From assembly GCA_033030425.1 (NCBI GenBank), contig JAUFSD010000004.1, positions 682,001 through 746,000 on the forward strand: a DNA stretch of 64,000 bases. Reading direction: 5' to 3'. Positions 1 to 10,951 of the stretch are shown here, in pieces. The number at the start of each line of letters is the position of its first letter. Position 1 is the first letter of the stretch. The translations under genes were made by a program, and so were the position numbers. Origin of the DNA: Verpa conica. Lineage: Eukaryota; Ascomycota; Pezizomycetes; Pezizales; Morchellaceae. The notes beneath the pieces are model-generated. The model saw nothing but the letters and a program-made list of their open reading frames with translations. It made no database searches and was not told the DNA's origin.

Positions 1-1236
1 GAACTTATCACCTCAAAGCTAGGAATCTTGCCTACGAGTCTCGATGACCTTGCGAGGTTTGACTGGAGGGATGATCCTGAGAAGGCATTCAAACGGCTGC
101 AGAATTTATTTGAGGGGTCGCAGTTAGGGAATAAAGTGAAGGCTGTGTTTACCCATATTGGTGCTGTTATTCAATATATGAAGCGTTTCGGTATCAATCG
201 TAAGATCTATGTTAACCCTCTCGGGACCTGGAATGACAAGTTCTACCGCGGTGGAATTGTGTTCCAGTGTCTTGTTGACTCAAAAAAACGGGATGTCTTT
301 GCGGCAGGTGGGAGATACGATAGCTTGATTCAAAGCCATCGTCCGAAGATGAGAGGGCTCGGAGGAGAAACACACGCAGTGGGATTCAACCTCGGGTGGG
401 AAAGACTTACTACATCTATGTCACGATATCAGCGCTCATTCTCGAAATCCCAGAGTAAAAAGGGCGAAGAGGAGAACCTTGGAGCCTGGGCTACTCGAAG
501 ATGTGATGTTCTCGTTGCATCATTTGACAGTGCAACGCTCAGAACTCAAGGAACCACGCTGCTACAGGAGTTGTGGCTCAATGGCATCAGTGCTGAACTG
601 GCGGATGATGGGTCTTCGCATGAAAAGCTAGTAAATATGCATCGTGGAGACGGTCTCACTTACATAATCCTCATTAAGCAAGGCCTTGTCGGCTCTGGTG
701 AAAGAAATTTAAAGGTTAAGAACCTCTTCAAAAAAGAAGACACCGAACTCCGCAGTACGGACCTCATTCCATATCTCAAGGATGGACTTGCCGAGCGCGA
801 CCGTAAAGAACGCAGTAGCATCCCCGCTCGTCTACCTCGTCACAGTAGCTCTACTGAGATCCCCCGAACCAATGGGGCAGATGATGTTGATATGGATGTG
901 CGCATCCTTGCGTGCGATAGGAAAGGACGAAAGATCTCCCGAAACACGATTATTGATGGAGCTCAAAACACAGCGCAAGAACAAGTCAAAGGCTTTCTCG
1001 CTAGTGCTCCTATCGCTGCTATTGATGTCCGCGATGATCTATTGGAGGACATCAAGTTCACAACCCTACAGGACCCGGAAAGTTGGAGAAAGGTTATCCA
1101 GAATGCACCCGCAATAGATAGGCGGTATGTACAACAGATTTATGAGTTTATACAAGAGATTGCGACAGAGGGGAATGCAAGCTGTTTTATCTATAACTTT
1201 AGGACGGGGGCTATGGTTTTTTATTATCTGGCGTAA
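1..1236 (+). CDS. GCN2: eIF2-alpha kinase GCN2, C-terminal part (cut by window edge)
   Basis: The frame is open from base 1 to the stop at 1234-1236 without an intron, so this is the 3' end of a gene starting outside the window (411 codons visible). The protein has the histidyl-tRNA-synthetase-like domain of GCN2, including the class-II-like stretch FAAGGRYDSL near residue 96. A C-terminal anticodon-binding-like and ribosome/dimerisation region follows, with a hydrophobic end. GCN2 phosphorylates eIF2-alpha when uncharged tRNA binds this pseudo-synthetase domain, switching on general amino-acid control in the cytosol. The kinase domain is not in the window. A true histidyl-tRNA synthetase is less likely because of the long diverged tail and the GCN2-like order of conserved blocks. 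Confidence 0.9.
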   Translation, partial: ELITSKLGILPTSLDDLARFDWRDDPEKAFKRLQNLFEGSQLGNKVKAVFTHIGAVIQYMKRFGINRKIYVNPLGTWNDKFYRGGIVFQCLVDSKKRDVFAAGGRYDSLIQSHRPKMRGLGGETHAVGFNLGWERLTTSMSRYQRSFSKSQSKKGEEENLGAWATRRCDVLVASFDSATLRTQGTTLLQELWLNGISAELADDGSSHEKLVNMHRGDGLTYIILIKQGLVGSGERNLKVKNLFKKEDTELRSTDLIPYLKDGLAERDRKERSSIPARLPRHSSSTEIPRTNGADDVDMDVRILACDRKGRKISRNTIIDGAQNTAQEQVKGFLASAPIAAIDVRDDLLEDIKFTTLQDPESWRKVIQNAPAIDRRYVQQIYEFIQEIATEGNASCFIYNFRTGAMVFYYLA

Positions 1237-2208
1237 ATTGTTGGTGGCTTATTGGTTTCTCTTTTCTCCTTAATTCCTTTAATTTTGGATTAGTACTTTT
1301 TTAATCTCTCATTGGCATTATGCACGGTTAATAATCGGTTCGGAGGGGATTAGTGGCGTACTTTGTGAATTATTGTTCGAATTTCCTCTTTACTTATGTC
1401 CACTGGATTCCATATTGCATGTCCTTGGAAAAAATCTTTTCTTTGTCTTGAGGTCTCTCCTCGCTCCCAGAATTACGTACCAGTCGGGTTTTAATCTCTT
1501 CTCATATTTTGTCTTGTCTATAAGAATGCGGATACCCACTCTCTATTTTAGTCTGCACCTTTATAGGTGGTAGTAGTGATTTAGAGTTGATATTCCATGT
1601 TTTTGATTCAGCATGCTGAGTGAAAAACTACCATTATTTTACTCCGCCATAGGCCATACGCTCTTCTCCTGTAGTAAATAAGACTTGGGTGACCTAATTA
1701 GGACATCCAAGGTGTGGGCATTGAATATTTTCAACCCATAAACCTATACTTTCATCTACTCTAACCTACATCACCACTTCGCCTTCCCTCTCCCCCAAAG
1801 TTTCTCTACCGGCTCCGCCAAAGCACTTGACATCATTCCCTCCTGTCTGCCCAAAATACCATACGCCTTTGTAACCCCTTCCTCATCCATACTATTCCAG
1901 TACCAAAAGCACTTAAACCTGTTAAATTGTACATTTGTCATGTATTAGTCATGTATTAAGATAATGGAATTATCTAGATTGTTGAGGAAGTTTACGGAAC
2001 AAGGAAGAGTATTCCGGCGAGAATGACTCATATTATTTGTGTAACAAGAATTACTGTATAAATAGGGGACAGATTTCCCACTCTTTCAATAATAATTATC
2101 AGCTTCACTTTACACTGAACTTCAAAACCCACTCAACCTAACACTCTGCTGCTTTATGAGATCCCTGAGGCTTTTGCATGTGGCTATATCCTTCCTTTCT
2201 CTAGATTG
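1237..2208. other. Intergenic, no gene seen
   Basis: This AT-rich stretch holds the GCN2 3' flank. On the plus strand at about 2055-2066 there is a TATA-like TATAAATAGGGG followed by a CT-rich tract and, at 2156, an ATG opening an 18-codon hydrophobic frame. This could be a promoter and signal-peptide relic, but no longer coding region follows. Confidence 0.5.
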
Positions 2209-2448
2209 CTAAGAAATCGTGAACCAGTTTTTTGCCGATGTGATAGTTTCATAGCATGTAATTAAAGGCCCAGGAGTTGAGGGGTGGGGAAGAGGGGTGG
2301 TCTTTGCTGGAGCAGTCGTGGAAGCTTGGAACACAGTTACAGTTTTTGTAATTGACCTTTTAAGCCCGAGGTTTGGGGTTGCATCGGTAGTTCTGACGAA
2401 GAAGGCAAGAGTGCATAAGACGATGGCGGCTGTAGATATTATTTTCAT
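2209..2448 (-). CDS. Candidate small secreted protein (hypothetical)
   Basis: The frame runs from an ATG at 2448 to a stop at 2209 (79 aa). It begins with a good secretion signal shape: a short basic start, a hydrophobic core of about 15 residues, then an Ala-containing site near residue 23. The remaining ~56 residues are Thr/Pro-rich with one cysteine. No domain is recognised. It is short, has no visible intron and no second copy for comparison, so it may be chance. The alternative is non-coding DNA between GCN2 and RPS17. Confidence 0.25.
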   Translation of the reverse strand: MKIISTAAIVLCTLAFFVRTTDATPNLGLKRSITKTVTVFQASTTAPAKTTPLPHPSTPGPLITCYETITSAKNWFTIS

Positions 2449-2754
2449 TGTTAGCAATATCACTTTGCTATCATTTTGTAAAATCTTTGGATGAAATGAC
2501 GGCTCAAATAGGTAGACGGCTAGGTTCTTTTGAAAGGTGTCAATAACGTTTAGATATCAGCCGCTCATGGGTGATCACTCGGTCAATGATATTTGTGCTT
2601 CCTGAGGAGTACATGTATGTAGTTTATAACGGCAATGGCCTAGTTAATATCCAAACATGAATTGAGCAGAAATAAGGAATATCGCATCTACAAAGCTCAA
2701 GGGCTTAAATATATATGTCAGGCCTCAATAATACATGTAGTACATGTAGGTTAA

Positions 2755-2860
2755 GTTGAGATTGGCCCAGTGGTCAAGTTACCTCGCAGCCGTAGCGCCA
2801 AGACCACCCAAAGCAGCAATGAACAGTCCCCAGGGTTCAACCCCAACTTGCCCACGCACG
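2755..2860 (+). repeat. tRNA-like relic (A-box and B-box)
   Basis: TGGCCCAGTGG at about 2763 matches the pol III A-box consensus. GGTTCAACCCC at about 2844 matches the B-box. The spacing of about 80 nt would fit a tRNA with a long variable arm, but the T-stem and acceptor stem do not pair well. It is best read as a degenerate tRNA or tRNA-derived SINE fragment in the RPS17 promoter region. Confidence 0.3.
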
Positions 2861-2997
2861 CAACGCAGCCTTGTTGCGGCAAATTCTAAAATCTCCAAAA
2901 ATCTCCAACATCACGACGACGAAACGACCGACGACGACATTCCATCTCAGCTAACCACTACCAGAAATCTCCCAAATCAAACAAACCGTCAGCAAAA

Positions 2998-3659
2998 ATG
3001 GGTCGCGGTATGTTCAGTTCATCATGGGATTTTAAACTCCCAGCCCTGGTCTCCCCTTAACCGGGTTGTAGGCCAATGTAGGGTTAACTGATCAAAATAT
3101 AGTTCGCACCAAGACCGTTAAGAAGTCCTCAAAGGTTATTATCGAGAGGTACTACCCGAAACTCACCCTCGATTTTGAGACCAACAAGAGAATTTGCGAT
3201 GAGATTGCTATCATCGCCTCCAAGAGGTTGAGGAACAAGGTCAGTTGCTTCTGCAAATTCAACCCCCCCTCCCCATCGGCCGGATTTCTAACGCTTTTGA
3301 TGTGGGTTTAGATCGCTGGCTACACTACCCATTTGATGAAGCGTATCCAGCGTGGACCTGTCCGTGGTATTTCTTTCAAGCTGCAGGAGGAGGAGCGTGA
3401 GAGGAAGGATCAATACGTCCCCGAGATCTCCGCTCTCGACACAACCGAGACAGGTTTAGAGGTTGATGCCGACACTAAGGATTTGTTGAAAAATTTGGGC
3501 GTATGTTCCTTCACATCCTCTTTTTTAGGTAAGGGTTCAGTCATACTAATGGGAATTGTTTAGTTCGATGCCATCCCTGTCACCGTCGTTGCTGTTGCCC
3601 AACAGCAGCCCCAGGATGCTAGGAGGTTCCGTGGCGACCGTCCCCCAAGGAGGGATTAG
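2998..3659 (+). CDS. RPS17: 40S ribosomal protein eS17 (four exons)
   Basis: Exons are 2998-3007, 3103-3239, 3312-3500 and 3564-3659 (143 aa), all with GT-AG introns in consistent phases. The first exon has only ten bases (MGR plus one base), a common ribosomal-protein layout that hides the real start from simple frame searches. The protein shows the eS17 signature around residues 49-65 ([20 protein letters not shown]) and the following [13 protein letters not shown] block. It ends in a short Arg/Pro tail. The product sits at the base of the 40S subunit and is needed for small-subunit maturation. Length matches fungal eS17. Confidence 0.97.
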
Positions 3660-3893
3660 ATAGTGTTTACTGGTTTGGGTAGTGGAATAAATAAAATAAA
3701 AATAAAATGTACAACTTCTAAAGCGGATCTAAACCCAAAAGTCTAGGGAACACTTTTTTTAAGGCGTGGAATGGGTATTGTGTTTTGGGATTCTGAATTT
3801 ACAATTACTTCCTTCACCTGGACTATGCCTAAACAGAGGTTTTTTCAAATACAGCTCTCAGTAGAATTATTGCAGAAATGTAGTGCGTAAAGT

Positions 3894-3950
3894 ATTGGTC
3901 TTCTACGTACTTATGATAAATTTATTCATTCATTCATTGGTCTTCTACGT
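3894..3950 (+). mobile_element. 27-bp retro-insertion flanked by a 15-bp target duplication
   Basis: The 15-mer ATTGGTCTTCTACGT occurs at 3894-3908 and again at 3936-3950. Between them lie 27 bases ending in (TTCA)n, matching the 3' tails of the larger non-LTR fragments near 4190-4230 and 27690-27710. A long direct duplication around a tail-only insertion is what target-primed reverse transcription leaves when the new copy is severely 5'-truncated. Confidence 0.7.
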
Positions 3951-4189
3951 TCTTGGCGAAGGTTTGGGTAGTAGCATTAGTCAGAATCCCCTGCTCGGTG
4001 ATCCCTGCCTCTAGAATAATTATACTATTATAGAGTATCTATGCGTGGTACTTGAAAATACTAGAGACCCTTAAATGCCCCTAACTTGGAAGCTTCGTAC
4101 GCCTAAGCTAATACATACTTGAATCCCTATTAGATTATAACACAAGCTGAAAAAGAATTATAGAATATAATTCGAGTGATAGCTTATGA

Positions 4190-4541
4190 ATGTTATTAAG
4201 ACTATAATAATGATGATGATTATTCATAAGTACATGCAACCCTAAGGTTATGGTACTTGCACCACACACTAGCACACTAGCACACTAACTAAAAAATAAA
4301 ACAAAAACTAAAAAATTATTCTCTCTCCTCCCAATCCAACTTTTCCTTGAACTTCTTAACCACATTCTCCTTTCCAAAAGTAATCTTCTGTCTCACTGCC
4401 ACAAAATACTCTTTGTTGCTTTTGTCTTTAAGTGGCCACACTAGTTCAAATCTCATATGCTTATGCTCATGTCCTGCCAAAAACCATTCCATTGCTGCTG
4501 CCTTCACTTTTTCCTGGCTCTTTTCTTATTGCTTGTGTTAG
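4190..4541 (-). mobile_element. 3' end of a non-LTR retrotransposon (LINE-like), copy 1
   Basis: On the minus strand an open frame of 63 codons (4507-4316) ends at a TAA. It is followed by about 120 nt of AT-rich 3' sequence and an ATC/TTC-repeat tail near 4190-4215. The peptide is about 60% identical along its whole length to that at 27365-27601, with shared blocks KAAAMEW, RFELVWPL and YFV.VRQK, and both stop at the same place. The shared tail motif (GTACTTATGA plus TTCA repeats) and the TSD-flanked tail at 3909-3935 point to a LINE-type element, with the peptide as the C-terminus of its last ORF. It abuts and truncates the ankyrin gene to its right. Confidence 0.55.
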
Positions 4542-5414
4542 CTAGAGGTAATCCTGAGCATTAACGTCGGCTCCGGAATTTAGTAGCAGCTGTACGGCTT
4601 TCAAATCACCCTTCTCAGCTTCTTGTCGCAAATCGTTCCCTATGTACTCATATTCTCGAACAATAGTGGGGGTAGGGATGATGCTACGCTGTCTTAGGTC
4701 CTGGCTAGACGCGATAGCACTCGTGGAGGATCTCGATGAGTTTGATAAAAATGAAACGGTAGATGGCTGGTAATTTTCGGAGAAGCTCGATTGAGGCCCT
4801 AGACCTTTAGGAAGGATGCTCTTCGATATTTTCTGGGACTTTCGGATGAACTGATATATCTTTCTTCTATTTCCCAACAAGAATAGTATTAGGAGTCCGA
4901 GAAGAATAAGATCGGAGACCCTGTGCAGGTATGGCTCATTTGAAATGCTCGAACAACCACAGCCCCGCTTTGAGATACCGACGTTTGGGGGGGGGGGGGT
5001 CCTGAAGCAAGACGAATTGCTTGTTCACATGAATCGCTGTACGTGGTATAATTTCCCGCTTCCTATATCTCGCACCTATTAATGAAATGTTCTTCTAAAA
5101 TACTAATAGGCCTTAGAGTATGAGTGGTTGCAAACCCTTTCCTTCTCGCATATCTCTTTATAGTCTTGCAGCTTACTCCATTTATCTCTGTCATTCACTT
5201 CCAAGCTTATTAGGTTGGCTTTTAGAGCCATTAAACTTGCAGCGATACCAAAAGCAAACCCAATACTGGAGATGACTGTACTTATGATGAATGGGTGGTT
5301 TGAAAAGAAGCAGCGGCGGGGCTTTACTGGTGGGACCAAAGGAGGAGCTCTCTGTAATGGCCGGGGTGATTCTGGCTGGTTTAATAAAGCCAGTGGAATT
5401 AGAGGTGAAGGCAT
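4542..5414 (-). pseudogene. Truncated membrane protein with one ankyrin repeat
   Basis: Two minus-strand pieces appear to be exons of one gene. 5414-5103 begins with ATG, has a Pro-rich start and a membrane segment (FIISTVISSIGFAFGIAASL). The piece at about 4923-4542 opens after an acceptor-like CACAG with a second membrane stretch (LILLGLLILFLL), then a basic segment and a Ser-rich linker. It ends with a single ankyrin repeat (LKAVQLLLNSGADVNAQD). A stop follows exactly where LINE copy 1 begins, so the remaining ankyrin repeats have probably been lost. The donor joining the two pieces is not certain. A role cannot be assigned; fungal ankyrin membrane proteins are numerous and mostly uncharacterised. 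Confidence 0.45.
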
Positions 5415-5628
5415 AGGCTCAGCTTAAGAATAATTGTGTTTCTTATTTGGTTATAGGTTGTAGTAGGTCTTGTGCTAGAACCCCTTGAACCTAGGCGTTT
5501 GGATTGTTCTAGGCTATAAATGAAATGCGGAGCACCTTCAATGTGTTTTTATATATAGTAGCACATCTAATTAACTCCTCCTCAAATCACGACGGGTGGC
5601 CTTTATATTCTATAATCTATAATCGAAC

Positions 5629-5767
5629 CGGGGTAAGCTAGCAACGCCAGATAATGCAAGTCTTGGACAGGGTGATATTATTTGATATGATGGCCTCTAG
5701 CATGTAAAGTATACCTTCGAATCGTGAGAATAGAACTTGCATTATCTAGTACTACTAACCTACCCCG
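5629..5767. repeat. 139-bp fold-back element
   Basis: The left end reads CGGGGTAAGCTAG and, further in, AGATAATGCAAG. The right end is its imperfect reverse complement (CTTGCATTATCT, then CTAACCTACCCCG). Arms are about 32 bp around a centre of about 75 bp. The size and structure are those of a short non-autonomous fold-back or MITE relic. No clear target duplication is seen. Confidence 0.5.
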
Positions 5768-7360
5768 AGTAAATTTTATTGTCTTAAACGGCCATATCCG
5801 ACGCTAGATAAGCTAGTAAATATTAACCAAGCCTCAAAAGGGTGATCAGCCTCGTAGAGGCGCCTTGTAAGAAAGTGTAGTTTTTACACCTTATTAAACC
5901 CAGGAGCGTACAGGCTAGAGCTCCTACTTTTTAAGTAATCAAAACACATATGACTCGAGATGACTCGGGTCAGGGGATCATATCCCTAGAGGAAGCGCCC
6001 AGCTCCAGGCCTATTGGCCTGACACAAAGCAACCAAAAGTCACTGTCACATTTCGTTGAGGGCAGGCAATATTCACAAACAGTTTTTTAGAGAAATTGAA
6101 GACTAACCATAGATAGAAATCTTATCCTATGAGTATATTCAACAGGTAAAAGTTTGTTACAAGCCCTAGAGCCTTGTTAGCAAAGTTCCCCGAGCCTCGA
6201 CGGCAAAGACGGGTGCGTAGGGGATATTATAAGGTTGTGACTGGACCGCCAATGAAGATCCCTCAATTCCCTACTAGTACAAGAAGAGCCTATTAGTGAG
6301 TAGGTCATAATAATAATTCTTCAAGGTCGATAACTGAAATCAGGTCTATGCGGCAAAGTGTACTTCCAAATGTCCTATTCCTGTGATGGGATCATAAATG
6401 TAACTAGGTACCACAACTGCTCTGAAACTACCACTTCCACCCCATCTTCCCGCTGAGATCTGGCCGGTGCTATGATAACCCGAAATCTCATAGGTGGTAA
6501 GAAAATCCTATCAGACTACAAGCACGGGGTTTTTGGGTAATCGAATTACAGTTAAAAGTTTCTTCTAAAATAAAATTTACCTATATACCATTAGCGTAAC
6601 TACAAACCCTAAAAATACCACATCTAGCTAGCTAGATATACGTAATAAATTAAACAAAAGGAAGAATAGCCAGCTGGTATATAGTTCAATTCACTGAGCA
6701 AAGATTTATAAACCCTTCTAGACTTCTCCCTAAGTTTTTGACTAACCACAAGCATCCTATATATAGATTTACCTATTAGATCGCCTAGTACATAAAGCTA
6801 CCCGTTAATAAAGGTAGTGCGACTTATGACATGTGAAGCTGGATGAATCCTTCTAGATAACACCATTACTAGAGCAGTGCTTTTCACCAGGCTATAGTAT
6901 ACTCAAGATTATTTAATACAGTCAATGCTCCTTTGTAATTATAATATAAGTGCGTATTTGTATATAGCTATCTAAGGAATATTCACTACAGAAGTATTTT
7001 GATTTTGATAGCATATGGCACAGCTTAAAATAAGTGATCAGTTTATACATAGTGAACATCTCCAATATTTTTCCCAAGGAGTTTGAGTGGCGCTCAAACG
7101 TAAGTTTCACAGATAATAGATACCTAACCTGACTTCAGTCCATTTAAAAGCGTCTCTTCTCGATCCCATAAGTAGGCTCTCCTTTATTACTAGTAAATTA
7201 AAACCCGTCCCCACAGACCCAGATATTAACTCAATCTTGCCATAAACTTTATAGCCCCCTCATATATAAACCTCATATCTCACCGAGGAGATTCCACTTT
7301 GCTATTAATGTAAGAAAGTAGCCCGGGTTCTACGGAACTTCATATTACTACAGAGAAGGG
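5768..7360. other. Intergenic, no gene seen
   Basis: AT-rich, stop-dense sequence on both strands with no recognisable domain, RNA gene or long repeat. It is probably decayed accessory DNA. Confidence 0.5.
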
Positions 7361-7498
7361 CAAAGAAATAATCGTTGAGATACTAGAGAACGGAGGCAGC
7401 ATTGCTGTCCTAGATATCATCCTAGATCAAAGTATAGCGAGGTAGTATAGCTATTGCTTGAGAAAGGAGTTGATATTATAGCTCGGGAGGAATGAATT
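7361..7498 (+). pseudogene. Ankyrin-repeat relic
   Basis: Two short plus-strand stretches read as ankyrin repeats: IIVEILENGGSIAVLDI near 7371 and, after an in-frame stop, LLLEKGVDIIAREE near 7455-7497. The spacing is roughly one repeat apart. Stops and lack of any longer frame show it is dead. It lies on the opposite strand to the ankyrin fragment at 4542, so the two are not one gene. Confidence 0.4.
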
Positions 7499-7674
7499 TC
7501 ACGCAATAACGTATTCCTAGGCGAGCTATAATTGATATTTATGTAAAAAACATCAGGTGGCTAGAGGATTAATTGAGATTATTATTGGATATTTTATAAA
7601 GGGTCAACTTGCGGCTGATATGCGTGCAAGATCTAATACGGCATCTGTATACATATATTAAATACTACTAGCTA

Positions 7675-8148
7675 GGGCAATAGCTAAAAACCTGGATTAG
7701 ATCGTAGCCATTTGCGGAACACAAGCGAAAACACATTTGCGGAGCCCTCTTTTCAGCTTATTGTTTTGAAAGCAATAAAATCTGAACCCTCCAAGTTTTC
7801 AAAGAGTCTTATATCACCTTGAAACCCCCCCCTTAATTTTCCTAGGTCTACTGGAAGCTATTGCCCCTAACAAAGGCCCCCCAAACAGAAAGATATCTTC
7901 AAAATCATGACTTTTGTAGAGATTGGTGATACAACTAACCCAACAACATTGTAAATAGTCTAGTACCACAACAATCTAGTTGATTATATAGTTATAATCA
8001 TATATCTAGAATTAGAATAGACAAGTCTACCTCTTCCTATTTATTATTTAAAGTATTTTGTGAGTGAATGGGTGCACTGCGGAGACTGATTTTTGGTGTT
8101 TAGCACACACCCCGGCCCCCCCTCGATCCGGGTAATTAATTACGGCCC
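7675..8148. mobile_element. 474-bp TA-flanked MITE-like element
   Basis: Both ends begin GGGC inside a TA dinucleotide. The left arm GGGCAATAGCTAAAAACC and the right arm (reverse complement) GGGCCGTAATTAATTACC agree at most positions. A related end starts at about 54129 in the second accessory block and continues with the same CATTTG(C/T)GGA..CACAAG motif. There is no coding frame inside. TA flanks suggest a Tc1/mariner-type mobilising transposase supplied in trans. Confidence 0.5.
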
Positions 8149-8564
8149 TAGTAAATGCCCAGGGGCTATAGAACGTTACACAACAATGGTGTAGTGTCAC
8201 GAACCATCAACGCTATCGCTTCCTGCAAACCGAGGCAGAGCCCGAGGAAGTTAGATGGTATGAATTTCGACTACTTAGCAGGAGTTATTGATTTATTTTC
8301 CAAGGAGTTAGGCGTGAGAAGAATTTAATACTTTCCTAGTAGAATAATCAAGCGAAGACTTGAACTAAACCACTCGTATTTTTGGCCTTTCCTATCTAGT
8401 ACGGCAATCATCACCAGATTCGGAAACAATCTTTCGTGCAGCTGTCTAAGGTAGGCGCGCTGCCCCTGGCAATTAATATAATATGACCCTGAGATTAGAA
8501 TAGTCCAGCGCTCCACAACACTTCATCCCCTCTACCTGTTTACATACCTCGAAGACTCTTAATA

Positions 8565-9665
8565 ATGAGGCCCGTTTTATGGTTTTCATTATTGTTCGCT
8601 GGCGCATCGCACCAGCTTGAATTCTGGACTAAATCAAGCGCAAGCGATGGCGGGTGTCAGGTTAGCAGCTGTGGTACGTGTTAGGCGCTGGTGATAGAGG
8701 CCGTTTGGTACCTGAAGAATAAGAGTATTGTTAACCTGGGATCAAATAGGTACGATTGGCATGTGCGCGTACGCTCCGGATGTCAACATGCACTGGTGTT
8801 GTAACCAATATGAGACGTATGATGAACCTCTGAGCTTTCCTAGGCCTCGCTTCCACATAGCTAATACATCATGTAGATACTGCTGGGGGTTCGCACAGGC
8901 GTGTGTAGGCAGCACGGGGAATTCTTCCCAGACCTTTTGCTCAGTAGGTAGTTCTAGTAAGTATACACAAAGTTACCATACTTCCTATAAGAACCTAACA
9001 AAATTTGATTAGCCTGGTGCTGTAACAAGGAGTATGAGACTTGTACAGAAAGGGAGGGCCAGATAAATGTCTGTATCGCGAGCGGGTTCAAAAACCCAGT
9101 TGCAGAGAACCCTCAGTCACTAGCCCTAGGGTCTACATCGACTAGTATCTTAGGCTCGAGTCCCACGTCCTCTTCCACATCTACGACGATAAAACCCTCC
9201 TCATCCTCCTCATTCTCATCATCATCTACAACAGTGGGCTCGCCCGCGGTAGCATCACCCCCCGGGGTTACCTCTGGTACATCATCACTACCTACTAGTC
9301 TTGCTATCAGTGAAACCACATCAGCTACATCCTCACCACAGGCATCCAATACTGGTGGCAGCTCTTCAGGAATATCCAGCGGTGCTGCAGCAGGAGCAGG
9401 TATTGGAGGGGTGCTAGGGCTGCTATTGATCGTGGGGGTTGCGTTTATACTTGGGAGGAAGTATGGAGGGAAAAAGAATAAAGGTCTAGAGGTGCCACAT
9501 TCAGCACCACACTCACCTCCGGCACCATATATGACATCACACCAGGCCCCATATCAAGCTACTCCAACTACGGATATGTATGACTATAGTGGATACAACA
9601 ATGACCAACAGTATAGGGCGGAGGTCGATGGGTCGGAGACTGCTCGGCATGAGCTTCATACATGA
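8565..9665 (+). CDS. Cys-rich, Ser/Thr-rich single-pass membrane protein (cell-surface sensor-like)
   Basis: Exons 8565-8673, 8750-8956 and 9013-9665 (322 aa) join in frame. Introns are GTACGT..CAAATAG and GTAAGT..GATTAG, with CTAAC-like branch sites. The start is the ATG followed by a signal peptide (residues 1-17, MRPVLWFSLLFAGASHQ). An extracellular part with about 13 cysteines follows, including two WCCN..YE motifs near residues 50 and 107. Next come a long Ser/Thr-rich stalk, a membrane segment around 232-254 (GIGGVLGLLLIVGVAFIL), a basic stop-transfer and a Pro/Tyr-rich cytoplasmic tail. This layout is that of fungal Wsc/Mid2-type wall-stress sensors, but the cysteine pattern is not the WSC domain and I do not recognise the family. 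Function is inferred from architecture only. Confidence 0.75.
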
Positions 9666-10529
9666 GATCTTTTGAGATAAAATTCTACCTAAGGATTGGT
9701 TTATATATAGAGTAATATATGTGCTATAAATAAGCTAGGATGAAGCGGGAGTGAGGTTTTAGGTGTTTTTACTTTTGTTTTTTTTGAATAAAATTATTGC
9801 ACATTTAATAAGATTGACTCGGATGAGATACTTCTACCAGCGCTTAATTCCTTAGCTAGCCTCTCCTTAATTCTTCACTAGCATCATTCATAACACTAAG
9901 TAGTATTATTAGGTTATATATACCGAAATTACATCTTAAGTATATACATTAAAGTGATCATGGTAAATCACATTGAAACGCCCAGCGTGCTTTGTAGTGA
10001 TTTCTAAAAAATAATAGAAATCACGTTTTTTCCTAGTGAAAGATAATCGGGGGTATTCTAGAGTATTCAGCTTCATAGATAATAAACGTAAATAATAAAA
10101 GTTAGATGTGTAGACCTCGCTAGGTCTGCTGAAGGATTTGTTCAAGTACTTACGGCCTTTTATGCAAGGAGTGAAAGAGGGACTTTCTGGTTAGCTACAC
10201 GCAACCATCATGAGCTGCAACTAGCTAAATTTTCAACTATCACTTCCTTTAAACTCTATTAGTATCTGAGTGCCGCCTAGGGAATAAAATTGGCATCTAC
10301 TAGCCACCCTAGTGCCACTATAACAAGTAATCCCTTAGATCCTAACCTAACGTATTTTACCGTGTAACCGCTCATGACGGGGTAACCGCTCACGTGAGAC
10401 ATTTTTCGCTTTAGGGCAGCATATAGAATAGTAAAGGCACAGAATATACATGAAAGTCAATTATAAAGCCTTTGTAGAATTGTATGGGCATAGTAAAAAA
10501 GCCCTTCAGTCAATAGAAAGCTGTAAGTG
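9666..10529. other. Intergenic, no gene seen
   Basis: Holds the 3' flank of the membrane protein gene and AT-rich sequence without a credible frame. The 8-bp target duplication of the next element ends at 10529. Confidence 0.5.
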
Positions 10530-10951
10530 TAGTGTTCGTCTTGGGGCGATTTGGGGCGGTTCCCAAAATTATGGGCCCGCCCCACCACGGGTCCGGGGGC
10601 AGATTTTGACTTAAAAACCCTCCCCGGCCGGGGCGGTTCCCTGGCCGGGGGCGGGTTGGGGCGGTTCCCCGCTGGGGAGAGTCCTATTTCTACACCACTA
10701 TATATATACCGCTATTCATACGCCATTCATACGCCTTCCATACGCCTCCCACGGTGCTTTGGAACTCAATTGCAGTCCCTAAAGGCTGTATATATCGATT
10801 TTGCTCTAATTGGGGCTCCAAAATGCACGGTCCTCCCCCCGTCCTTTGCTCAATATCTGGAACTGCCCCGCCCTATGGAGCGGTTCGGGGTAGTTTCTTA
10901 GCGCGGTTCCCCGAGGAGTTTGGGGGACTGAGTCCCCCGTGACGAACACTA
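10530..10951. mobile_element. 422-bp hAT-type MITE
   Basis: The termini are TAGTGTTCGTC at the left and its exact reverse complement at the right. They are flanked by the perfect 8-bp duplication TGTAAGTG (10522-10529 and 10952-10959). Eight-base duplications and NAGNGTTCG-like ends are diagnostic of hAT transposons. The inside is GC-rich with repeated GGGGCGGTTCCC motifs near both ends and has no transposase, so the copy is non-autonomous. An intact duplication implies a fairly recent insertion. Confidence 0.85.

Noticed and set aside
9113..9349. Acidic 78-codon minus frame
   Set aside because: Mirror of the Ser/Thr-rich stalk coding sequence of the membrane protein on the plus strand.
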